In this document: positions 14,746-22,114 of the stretch, in pieces | Position numbering within the stretch: position 1 is the stretch's first letter | Layout: every line of letters starts with the position of its first letter | Source: Roseibium sp. Sym1 | GTDB lineage: Bacteria > Pseudomonadota > Alphaproteobacteria > Rhizobiales > Stappiaceae | NCBI RefSeq assembly: GCF_027359675.1 | Contig: NZ_CP114786.1 | Coordinates: forward strand, 1,178,001 to 1,242,000 | DNA length: 64,000 nucleotides | Reading direction: 5' to 3' | Position numbers and translations under genes: made by a program | The notes under the pieces: generated by a model | The model's input: the letters and a program-made list of their open reading frames with translations, nothing else | Database searches by the model: none | What the model was told of the DNA's origin: nothing

Positions 14746-15429
14746 CTAGACCCTGCTGTAAACGAGGCGATAACCGCGGCCGCGCACCGTGAGGATGAGA
14801 TCATCCGGGGACCCTGCCAGCCGGAACTTCCGGCGCAGCCTGTAGACGATCGTATCTATGATCGCCGGATCGCTGTATTCGGAATGGCGGATACGCTCCA
14901 GAATCTGCAACCGGCTGAGAACGTTTCCCTTTGCGTCTGACAGCGCTTTCAGGATCTGTATCTCCAGATCTGTGAGATCGACCGTGAAACGGTCGTGACT
15001 TGCCACCATCCGGGTCTCATCGATGACGACCGCGGCCGGGAGCTCCGGTTTTCCTGACGGAGCCGGCCAGCGCTTCACCGCCCGGATGCGGGCGACCAAC
15101 TCCCTGAGTTCGACGGGTTTGGCAATGTAGTCGTCCACGCCGCTTTCCAGGCCGACGATCCGGTCGGTCAGTTCGGCACGCGCGGACAATGCGATGATGG
15201 GAATGTCCCGCTTCGGAAAGTCCGATGACCGGATTTCATGACAGACGGTCATTCCGTCCATCTCCGGCAGCATCATGTCGAGCAGCACAACATCGGGACC
15301 ACAACTGGCGAGCATTTCCAATCCCTTTTGCGGTGTCTCAGCCTGCACGAGCGATATTCCGTATTTTTCAAGTACCGGCTTCATGGCGTCTCCCAGCTCA
15401 ACATCGTCATCGATCATCAGTACTTTCAA
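14746..15429 (-). CDS. OmpR/PhoB-type response regulator
   Basis: A 227-residue regulator with an intact receiver (acidic pair IDDD at residues 6-9, phosphoacceptor Asp in VVLLDMMLPEMDG, Lys in YIAKPVEL) and a C-terminal winged helix (LTDLEIQILKALSD to YRLRRKFRLAG and VRGRGYRL). It is the partner of the adjacent kinase. It starts with TTG, preceded by AAGGAAGG at suitable spacing; the second in-frame ATG is four codons later and would cut into the first strand. Its likely targets are the promoters of its own operon and of the biosynthetic operon. Confidence 0.94.
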   Translation of the reverse strand: MKVLMIDDDVELGDAMKPVLEKYGISLVQAETPQKGLEMLASCGPDVVLLDMMLPEMDGMTVCHEIRSSDFPKRDIPIIALSARAELTDRIVGLESGVDDYIAKPVELRELVARIRAVKRWPAPSGKPELPAAVVIDETRMVASHDRFTVDLTDLEIQILKALSDAKGNVLSRLQILERIRHSEYSDPAIIDTIVYRLRRKFRLAGSPDDLILTVRGRGYRLVYSRV

Positions 15430-15464
15430 ATCGAGCCTTCCTTTCGCGCGCCCCCGCCCCTCGA

Positions 15465-16970
15465 TCAGAATGTGTATTTCACCGCAAGCTGGATTGAGTT
15501 CTGAAGCGGGTTTGAGCCGTAGACCGACGTGTCGCTACCGAACACGGAAAACGCCCGCATGCTGAGTTCAAGATTGTCGTTGAACGGATAGCTTGCGGCA
15601 ATCTGCGCCAGTCCGCTGTGATCGTGCGGAACGTAGTAGCCTATCGCCGTGAAATCGGCGTCGTTCCAGAAATCGTTCCACGCAAAACGTGCAAAAAGCT
15701 GATGCTGCGCAAGCGGTTCCTGCTCCCGCGAAGCAAAGGAATGGACGGCCCCCGCCGCTGCAAGATCGGATCCGGACGCATCCGCCAGGGCATCGAGTTC
15801 CCGGTTGTTGAGGCCGGCACCGTTGTAGTGGTACTCGAGCGAAAGGGAGATATCCTCGGATTTTGCGAGCACCTCGGGAAAGGACCAGGTTGCGCCGACC
15901 GCGAGTTGGGCGGCCACGAAGAACCCCTGGTCGGCACCGATACCCCGCCGAAAGGCCGCGCTTCCCGATCCGTCCTCCAGGGCCTCCGCGGACAGGTTCA
16001 TTCGGTCCTGAATGAAGGTTTCCCCGTAGAGGACAAGGTTGTTGCCGAGCGCGCCGCTGACTTCGGCGCCGCCGCCCCACCGGTCGTCCTCGACGATCAC
16101 ATTGCCGGTGAACGAGATGTTTCCGCCGAATCCCGGCGAGACCTTGGCGTAGGCTGCATAGCTCGGATTGGTCCGGTTCAGATTCAGTCCGACGATGTCG
16201 GCGTTCGTGATCACGGTGTCCTGCGCTGCGGAGATTTCCGGCCGGTAGCCTGCCTGCACGAGCGTGTTGCCGATGCTGGTCGCGCCGTTGACGACGACCG
16301 TGCCCAGCCGTTCTTCCCGCCGGTCGCCGGGGTCCTGGCTGTCGATCGTGACCAGGCTGTTGGCCTTGAACCAGTCGGTCGGATTGAAACCGAGGGCAAC
16401 GCCGTTCCGGATGTTGATCCGGCCGGCCTCAAGCGAGAGGTTCTTGCCCGTGTCCCAGGCAAATCCCAGTTCCTGTACATCGAGGCGCGTGTCGTCCTCG
16501 ACCTCGAAAGGTTCCGCCTCGATCTTGGCGGCCCGGGCACGCAGATTGAACAGGAGCGCCGTGTTTTCGCTCAGGCTGTTCCGGCCGAACCAGTGCGCCG
16601 AGAACCGGCCGGCATAGATGTCATCGCCCTGCTGATCCTCATTGCGAAAACCGCGCAGTTCGAGTTCCAACGACGAGGTCTTCGAGGCCAGCACCGGGGG
16701 AGACGTCTCCGCCTCGGTCACCTCGGCCTCGACACTGTCCTCGATTGGCGGGATTTCCCCGACCGCAATGTCCGGCAGCGGGATGTCATCGGGCTCAGGA
16801 GACGCCACACCCACATCGGCGGCAGGGCCTTCGTCTTCAATTACCGGAGCGGCCACAACGCTGTCGCCTTCCAGGACGGGAGGTAGGTCGAACTCCTGCG
16901 CAAATGCCAGTCCGGTGCTCAGAAGCAACGGACCCGCGGCTGCGCATAGAACACCCGAGGGCTTCATCAT
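15465..16970 (-). CDS. Outer-membrane beta-barrel protein
   Basis: A 501-residue protein with a signal peptide (about residues 1-24, cleavage after LAFA), an acidic Pro/Glu/Val-rich linker to about residue 95, then many amphipathic strands ending in the terminal Phe of QLAVKYTF, the hallmark of BamA-recognised barrels. No TonB box or plug is seen. The pattern (LEAGRINIRNG, NPTDWFKANSL) recalls the DUF1302/alginate-export-like barrels often encoded with LolA-like carriers. It shares one base between its ATG and the preceding stop (TGATG). It probably forms the outer-membrane part of the export route with the ABC proteins. Confidence 0.82.
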   Translation of the reverse strand: MMKPSGVLCAAAGPLLLSTGLAFAQEFDLPPVLEGDSVVAAPVIEDEGPAADVGVASPEPDDIPLPDIAVGEIPPIEDSVEAEVTEAETSPPVLASKTSSLELELRGFRNEDQQGDDIYAGRFSAHWFGRNSLSENTALLFNLRARAAKIEAEPFEVEDDTRLDVQELGFAWDTGKNLSLEAGRINIRNGVALGFNPTDWFKANSLVTIDSQDPGDRREERLGTVVVNGATSIGNTLVQAGYRPEISAAQDTVITNADIVGLNLNRTNPSYAAYAKVSPGFGGNISFTGNVIVEDDRWGGGAEVSGALGNNLVLYGETFIQDRMNLSAEALEDGSGSAAFRRGIGADQGFFVAAQLAVGATWSFPEVLAKSEDISLSLEYHYNGAGLNNRELDALADASGSDLAAAGAVHSFASREQEPLAQHQLFARFAWNDFWNDADFTAIGYYVPHDHSGLAQIAASYPFNDNLELSMRAFSVFGSDTSVYGSNPLQNSIQLAVKYTF

Positions 16971-17773
16971 CAGGAACTGCCCTGCAGTTCAAATCGCGGC
17001 AGCCACTCCTTGCGGAACCAGGACTGGGGCAGGTTGCGCGGCCTGAAGGCGTTCATCCGCATCAGCGTCACCTTTTTCGGATCGAACGCGTCTGCAATCA
17101 CGACTTCGGTCGGACGAACCTCGCCCATCTGCGATTTCCAGGAACGGTACCAGGCGACTTTGATGAGAGAGCCGCTTTTCGTGTAGTATTTGCCCTTTAT
17201 GGGCCTGGAGGTCGCCGCATCCACCCAGAAAGTGACGGCGCTGTAGGGCGTCGAACTGCTGGCGGAGGACAGCTTCAGCCGATAGCAGTTGCGGTTCTGC
17301 CGGTCGCCGTCGGCGATTGTCTCGGTACCCTCCAGCACCGGATTGTAGTCGCCGACCAAGTTGGAGCTGACAACGTCACCATTGGAGGCATTGCCAAGCA
17401 GCCGCTGGCGCGGCGAAATCCGCACGGATGCCCGTGACTTGGGATCGTATAGCCACAGGATGTTGCCATTGCGCAGCAGGATCTTGCCGCGATCGATGCT
17501 CGGCGCGGTGATGTAGACCAGTGTCTGGAATTGACCGCCCTGCTTTCGGGAATGCGTGGTGACCTTGGTCTGCCCGTCCAGCTTGCCGTTTTCGTAATTC
17601 AGCAGATGGACGTCGACGACGAAGGAGGTCTGCGGATTCCGGATCGCATCCGACTGTCCAAGGATGGTCTTGGCATCCGGGGCCGCGAGGGCCGGAACGG
17701 TCAGTCCCGTGGCCCCGGCTGAAGCCGCTGCCGTCAGGAGCAGCCGATTGAATTCGCGGCGATTGAAGGTCAT
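16970..17773 (-). CDS. LolA-like periplasmic lipid/lipoprotein carrier with Tat-type signal
   Basis: A 267-residue 'outer membrane lipoprotein-sorting' family protein (LolA-like half-barrel). The N-terminus MTFNRREFNRLLLTAA has a twin-arginine motif, a hydrophobic stretch and an ALA-AP cleavage site, suggesting Tat export. The body shows the LolA-like pattern SFVVDVHL, FQTLVYITAP, KILLRNGNILWLYDP. The family carries hydrophobic cargo between inner and outer membrane. It sits between the ABC permease and the barrel. The start at 17773 has AGGAGA upstream; the frame extends 19 codons further without signal-peptide features. Confidence 0.85.
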   Translation of the reverse strand: MTFNRREFNRLLLTAAASAGATGLTVPALAAPDAKTILGQSDAIRNPQTSFVVDVHLLNYENGKLDGQTKVTTHSRKQGGQFQTLVYITAPSIDRGKILLRNGNILWLYDPKSRASVRISPRQRLLGNASNGDVVSSNLVGDYNPVLEGTETIADGDRQNRNCYRLKLSSASSSTPYSAVTFWVDAATSRPIKGKYYTKSGSLIKVAWYRSWKSQMGEVRPTEVVIADAFDPKKVTLMRMNAFRPRNLPQSWFRKEWLPRFELQGSS

Positions 17774-17804
17774 TTCCGATTCTCCTTTCCTGGTGCGGAC
17801 CTGC

Positions 17805-19196
17805 TCAGGACTGGTGCAGGCTTTCGACAATGTTCATGCGGGCTGCGCGGAAGGTCGGCAGGACCGCCGCGAGGACGGCAAGCACGATCAGTGCAAGGAA
17901 GACCGAAGCGGCAAACACGGGATTTTTCAGAACCATCAACTGGACGGTGAGCGGCGTCGCGTTGCTTGGCGGCGTCCATTGCAGCCCCGCGGAATTGACA
18001 AAGCTGGAAACCGCCACCGCGAGAATCAGCGCGACAGCCGCGCCGAACAGGCCGGTCAGGGCGCTTTCGGCGAGAAACAGCTTTTTGACGAAGCTCTTTC
18101 GGAATCCGATGGCGCGAATGGTGCCGATTTCCTTCACGCGTTCCACCACGGTCATGGAAACCGTGTTCACGATGGTGAAGACGATCACGATCGACAGGAC
18201 CAGGGAGATCACGAAGAAAATGAAGGAGAACATGCCGAAGATACGGTTGAAGGTCGGATCCACCTCGGTGAAATGATAGACTGTCAGATCCGTCCCGGCG
18301 TCCTGCAGGAGCATCGCGACACGGGCCTTGACCGCATCGACCAGTTCCGGCGCCTTCACCTGCAGCATGAGCGCGGTCGCCTCGGGGCGTTCCCCGTAAA
18401 GCAGCGTCTGCGCCTGCTCGAAATGCATGAGCACGAAGGCGTTGTCGACGGCGCGGATGGCCTGCGCCTGTGCGGAATCGATGCCGACGCGGACAATATT
18501 CGGAGCGCCTTCCGTCGTGGCGGCCATAAGGTTGAGCGGCGGCCGCGCCGAGCCGGAGGATGACAGGTCGGCCAGTTCCCGGTCGCCGGAGACGAGCGCA
18601 TCGATATCCGTGCCGGCAGGCGTGCTCGCGGCCTGTGCCGGCGCCTCAGGACGATCCCGGCAATTTTCGACCTGCAACCGGTCGCAGAACCCCAGCATGC
18701 GGGCCATGCCGAGGCCGACGACAACGGTCCCGTTCTCGGTGTCGTTCAGGCCCGTGGCCGGGGTTGCCTGGCCGATCTGCCAGCCGTCCCATTGCCGCAT
18801 CCTGTCGATCTTCGACGGATAGACACCCTGGCCGATGAAGGTCTTGGAGTTTCCGGTAACCGCGTTGCCGGCGACGCCCGCGAGGTCGATCCGCGGCGTG
18901 ATCACTTCGACGCTGTCGCGGATCACGACGTCCGCCAGCAGAAGATCGGCAATCTCCGGCCAGTCGCCGATCGTGTAGTCTTCAGGATTGGCCGCGCCGT
19001 ATTCCAGGTAGCCGTTCCGATAGATCTGCAAATGCCCCTGTTGCTGGATCATCGAGGTCTGAACCCCGAACCAGATGGAGGTGACAAAGCCGCCGAACAG
19101 CAACGCCGCAAGGCCGCCGACCCCGATGGCCAGCGCGGTCATGATTGACCGGCGTGCATTCTTGACGAGATTCCGAAATGCGATGGTCCAGATCAT
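17805..19196 (-). CDS. MacB/LolC-type ABC transporter permease
   Basis: A 463-residue permease with the FtsX/MacB layout: TM1 at about residues 18-40, a large periplasmic domain (MacB_PCD-like, about 45-325), then three TM helices (FIFFVISLVLSIVIVFTIVN, the segment after LAESALTGLFG, and the last before TFRAARM). The motif VERVKEIGTIRAIGF after TM2 is the coupling segment for the ATPase. It belongs with the ATPase 12 bases upstream. Such permeases work mechanically on periplasmic cargo rather than transporting through the membrane, which fits the LolA-like partner. Confidence 0.92.
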   Translation of the reverse strand: MIWTIAFRNLVKNARRSIMTALAIGVGGLAALLFGGFVTSIWFGVQTSMIQQQGHLQIYRNGYLEYGAANPEDYTIGDWPEIADLLLADVVIRDSVEVITPRIDLAGVAGNAVTGNSKTFIGQGVYPSKIDRMRQWDGWQIGQATPATGLNDTENGTVVVGLGMARMLGFCDRLQVENCRDRPEAPAQAASTPAGTDIDALVSGDRELADLSSSGSARPPLNLMAATTEGAPNIVRVGIDSAQAQAIRAVDNAFVLMHFEQAQTLLYGERPEATALMLQVKAPELVDAVKARVAMLLQDAGTDLTVYHFTEVDPTFNRIFGMFSFIFFVISLVLSIVIVFTIVNTVSMTVVERVKEIGTIRAIGFRKSFVKKLFLAESALTGLFGAAVALILAVAVSSFVNSAGLQWTPPSNATPLTVQLMVLKNPVFAASVFLALIVLAVLAAVLPTFRAARMNIVESLHQS

Positions 19197-19208
19197 GATA
19201 CGCAGCCT

Positions 19209-19940
19209 CTAGCAGAGTTCACCGTCGACGATTTCGATCCGGCAGCTTTGCGGCGTGATCAGATCGGTCTCGTGGGTACAGATGACAACCGACGTGTCGA
19301 ATTCGGATTTCATGCGGTCGAGGAGCGTGATGATTTCACGCGATGTCCGGCTGTCGAGGTTCGCCGTTGGTTCGTCGGCCACAATGAGGTCCGGCTCCGT
19401 GGCCAGGGCACGGGCGATCGCCGTGCGCTGGCGCTGTCCGCCGGAGATTTCACCGGGCCGTCGGTCTGTCAGATCGCCGAGGCCGACCGCGGCAAGATAG
19501 TCCGCGGCCCTTTCCCGGCGCTGGCGGCTGCTTAGCCTGTGGCGCAGCAGCGGAAACTCCACATTCTCAAGGAGACTCAGCACCGGGATGAGGTTGAAGG
19601 ACTGGAAGATGAAACCGATGTGCCGGGACCGGAAGTCGGCGGCCCGGGCATCGCTGAGCCCGGTCACGTCTTGCCCCAGCAGGGACAGCGTACCGGAAGT
19701 CGGCCGGTCGATCAGGCCCAGGATATTCAGGAGGGTTGACTTGCCGCTGCCCGACGGTCCGGTGACGAATGTTGTCTCGCCCTTTGGAATGGTAAAAGAA
19801 ACATCACGAAGCGCGTTAACAAGAACACGATCAAGCTTGTAGTTCTTGCAAATATTTTTGAAAACGGCAGCCGCTTCAACTTGCAGAACCGGCTCCACGG
19901 TTGCGACTTCGAACTCCGTTTGCTGAGATATTCTGGTCAC
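19209..19940 (-). CDS. LolD/MacB-type ABC ATPase
   Basis: A 243-residue ATPase with Walker A GPSGSGKS, Q-loop FQSFN, signature ISGGQRQR, Walker B LIVADEP and H-loop CTHE. It is the first gene of the seven-gene minus operon. The start is a GTG at 19940 with a GAGGG-like site about 11 bases upstream. A second GTG 14 codons later is possible and would leave about 42 bases more leader before the perfect inverted repeat at 19958-19983. Confidence 0.93.
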   Translation of the reverse strand: MTRISQQTEFEVATVEPVLQVEAAAVFKNICKNYKLDRVLVNALRDVSFTIPKGETTFVTGPSGSGKSTLLNILGLIDRPTSGTLSLLGQDVTGLSDARAADFRSRHIGFIFQSFNLIPVLSLLENVEFPLLRHRLSSRQRRERAADYLAAVGLGDLTDRRPGEISGGQRQRTAIARALATEPDLIVADEPTANLDSRTSREIITLLDRMKSEFDTSVVICTHETDLITPQSCRIEIVDGELC

Positions 19941-19953
19941 GATCTCGGCCCTC

Positions 19954-19983
19954 TTTTGGTAAAATTATTGAGCAAATTTTACC
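19954..19983 (-). promoter_or_regulatory. Perfect inverted repeat and shared box at the exporter operon leader
   Basis: GGTAAAATT (19958-19966) and AATTTTACC (19975-19983) form a perfect 9-base inverted repeat with an 8-base spacer. Its left arm belongs to the 14-base box shared with 12558-12571. It lies only about 18 bases before the GTG of the ATPase gene and has no T-run, so an operator is more likely than a terminator. Confidence 0.5.
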
Positions 19984-20087
19984 TACCGAGCCACTCACAA
20001 CTCAAACAACAAAAAATACTATTTCTCCGCTTACGGACTTCACATTGTAACAATTCAGAACATTGCGCCATAAATCGAAAAGAGCGG

Positions 20088-20340
20088 TGTCAACGGCGAA
20101 GCATGAACAGGAAAATGGGCGGAGTAAAAGTCAACGGCTTGCTGCTCACGCCTGAGACCGCCGGCAGGGCGTAGCCCGAGCCGGGGGGGGCAGGCGTGCG
20201 CGGCGACGTTCCGGGTGGGGTCAACCTGCCTTTCGGGCACGGCTTTGGGTGAGGCGGTAGCTGTCACCGTTCATCTCGAGGATATTGACGTGGCCGGTGA
20301 CGCGGTACAGCGGCGCACCGGTCAGACGGGCTCCGTTGCA
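20088..20340 (-). mobile_element. Remnant of an IS21-family insertion sequence (istB-side end)
   Basis: The terminal-like sequence TGTCAACGGCG starts at 20088, and a related subterminal repeat (GGCGGAGTAAAAGTCAACGG) follows at 20118-20137, in the style of the multiple terminal repeats of IS21-family elements. Next to them, on the minus strand, is the C-terminal end of an IstB reading frame. The rest of istB, istA and the other end were not found, so only a fossil remains. Confidence 0.65.
20221..20337 (-). pseudogene. istB: IstB C-terminal fragment (IS21 helper ATPase)
   Basis: Reading the minus strand to the TGA at 20221-20223 gives ...RLTGAPLYRVTGHVN followed by ILEMNGDSYRLTQSR, which matches the IstB C-terminus (LTGALLDRLTHHxHILEMNGDSYRL type). 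About 38 codons remain; several usual residues (LLDRLTHH) have changed and no ATP-binding domain is upstream, so the gene is dead. Confidence 0.7.
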
Positions 20341-21253
20341 AACTCTGAGTTCGGGCGAATTTCGGTCTCGTCGGTCGCCCCCGGTTCAAGCATTGACGTC
20401 CTGAGGATGGGTTTCGAGCAGCCGTGCGGCTTCCTCCACTTTAGACACCTCCCAAAAACGGAAAGCGTTACCTTTGTCTCCGGACGTTTTGTCACCCATG
20501 TCTCAGGTCGGGCCTCAAAAGACTTGGATAAGCCGCATGCGATGTGTTTTTTTGCAAAGCGGCCACCGCAAATTCGCATTGTCACAAGGGTGCCCGACAC
20601 GCATTCGTAGCGGCACAAACCGAACAATGGAAAGAAACGTGAACGGGTCCCACGCTTGAACGGCTGGATCGGGGAGCTCGGCTTCCGCCTGCTCGGAGCA
20701 AGGTACTGGAGGCCGAGGGTTCCGGTGCGCCTGTCGGGTTCGGCGGGACGGTGATCGCACCGGAAAACGTTCTGCTGTCCGATCTCGATCAGGGCGACGT
20801 CCTGTTCACCTGGTCCTTCGACTGCAATCTGTCCTGCTGCGGCACGCCTTGGTCCGGGAGACGGTTCCAGGGCGTGGTCCGCTTTCAAGGGCTTGCCACA
20901 GCGTGCAGGTGCCGAAAGGGCGGTCTGGTACCAGGTCCGTCGAACTGGCACCCGTCCGATGGCACTGTCCCGGTTCTTGTTTGTTGCGGTCGGTGTTTGA
21001 GCGTTCCGCGTCGCTATTTGCTCCCTCAAGACCGCCTGCCACGGCATCGGCAAAGCAGGCTTCGCAAGTCCGGGAGCCGCTCAGCGGGCCGTATCCGAAA
21101 CGTGTTTCGTGATCCGCTTCCCATGACTTCCGCTCGCAAACCACGCCGATCCAGGGGCTCCGTGTAGAGCGCTTGAAAAAAAGTTTCCGGAGCGGTCCGA
21201 AATCGGTGCCGGCCGTCGTCCTCGCGATGAACCGGAAACAAAGGACGACGCTC
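20341..21253. other. Long intergenic region without a recognisable gene
   Basis: About 0.9 kb with open frames on both strands but none with recognisable motifs, a convincing ribosome site or sensible composition. It may be decayed insertion-sequence or gene debris continuing from the IS21 remnant. Its right end must hold the promoter of the membrane-protein/sigma-factor genes. Confidence 0.5.
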
Positions 21254-21694
21254 ATGACATTTTCACGCCCCATGCTCGCGCTGGCCGATGCTGTTCTCTA
21301 TGTCGTGCTGACGTTGGGATTTGCCGTTGTCTGGCACCTGAAACTGTTTGCGCCGCTATACGTCTCATTGAACTGGCCCAGCCCCGAAGACGCGGATGTC
21401 CCGCTTGGCTTCGTGGCGATTGTCACGCAGGCGATCATTCTGGGTGTCCTGTTTCAGTCTGTTGTCGAGGGCCGCGGTCTGGGCCGCGCGATCGCGATGC
21501 TTTGCGGCACGGCCTTCGTCTTTCTTTGGTCGTCGCATGTCATCGGCGACGCGGCGAAATGCGGCTTCCTCCCGAAATCGACCTTCGTCGCGGTCGAAAC
21601 CCTGTACCTGGCGATACAATTCGTTCTCTTCGGGGTGGCTCTGGCCCTGGTTCATCGCTGGCTTGATCCGCGTTGCAGGCCGCGCGCATCATGA
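21254..21694 (+). CDS. Small four-helix membrane protein of unknown function
   Basis: A 146-residue protein with about four hydrophobic segments (roughly residues 7-30, 46-68, 75-95 and 113-134), ending in a polar RWLDPRCRPRAS tail. I do not recognise the family. The ATG at 21254 is preceded by AAAGGA at 8-9 bases, better than the ATG nine codons upstream. It lies 51 bases before the DGPF gene and may belong to the same transcription unit, thus possibly a member or target of the ECF42 module. Confidence 0.7.
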   Translation: MTFSRPMLALADAVLYVVLTLGFAVVWHLKLFAPLYVSLNWPSPEDADVPLGFVAIVTQAIILGVLFQSVVEGRGLGRAIAMLCGTAFVFLWSSHVIGDAAKCGFLPKSTFVAVETLYLAIQFVLFGVALALVHRWLDPRCRPRAS

Positions 21695-21745
21695 CCGCGG
21701 TTCCCGCTCGCGGGAGCTTCGGAAATCGGACAAAAGGAGGCCACC

Positions 21746-22114
21746 ATGCTCTATTCCATCCTGATCTTCGGCGCGGAAGGCGTGACCGAGAACCTCTCGC
21801 CGGAGGCGCAGGATGCGCTGATACAGCAACACAACAACCTGAAGACCCGGCTGGAGGCCGAGGGCACATATCGCGGTTCGGTTCAGCTCATGCCTCCCTC
21901 CACGGCGACGCATTTGCGCGATGCCGGCAAGGGGACGGAATTGCTGGACGGCCCCTTTGCGGAGTCCAAGGAACAGTTCCTGGGGTTCTATCTGATCGAA
22001 TGCGACGATGTCGGCTATGCGCAGCAGGCTGCGCGCGAGCTGCCGGCAGGCGTTGCAACAATGGAAGTGCGCGCGGTCGCCTGGGCCAGGGGGGCCGTCA
22101 CCACCGATGGCTGA
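21746..22114 (+). CDS. YCII-related DGPF-domain protein
   Basis: A 122-residue protein with the DGPF family signature (ELLDGPFAESKEQFLGFYLIE, about residues 66-86) and the YciI-like ferredoxin fold. Such proteins are encoded next to ECF42 sigma factors. Their biochemical role is unsettled; a sensor or small-molecule-binding role is assumed. It has a very good ribosome site (AAAGGAGG) and overlaps the sigma factor start by 8 bases. Confidence 0.9.
   Translation: MLYSILIFGAEGVTENLSPEAQDALIQQHNNLKTRLEAEGTYRGSVQLMPPSTATHLRDAGKGTELLDGPFAESKEQFLGFYLIECDDVGYAQQAARELPAGVATMEVRAVAWARGAVTTDG

Noticed and set aside
19958..19983. Terminator
   Set aside because: The stem is AT-rich, there is no T-run on either strand and it lies directly before a gene start.
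20322..21053. Minus-strand open frame of 243 codons in the intergenic region
   Set aside because: Composition is Arg/Pro-rich as in shadow frames, no known motif, no ribosome site; overlaps the IstB fossil in another frame.
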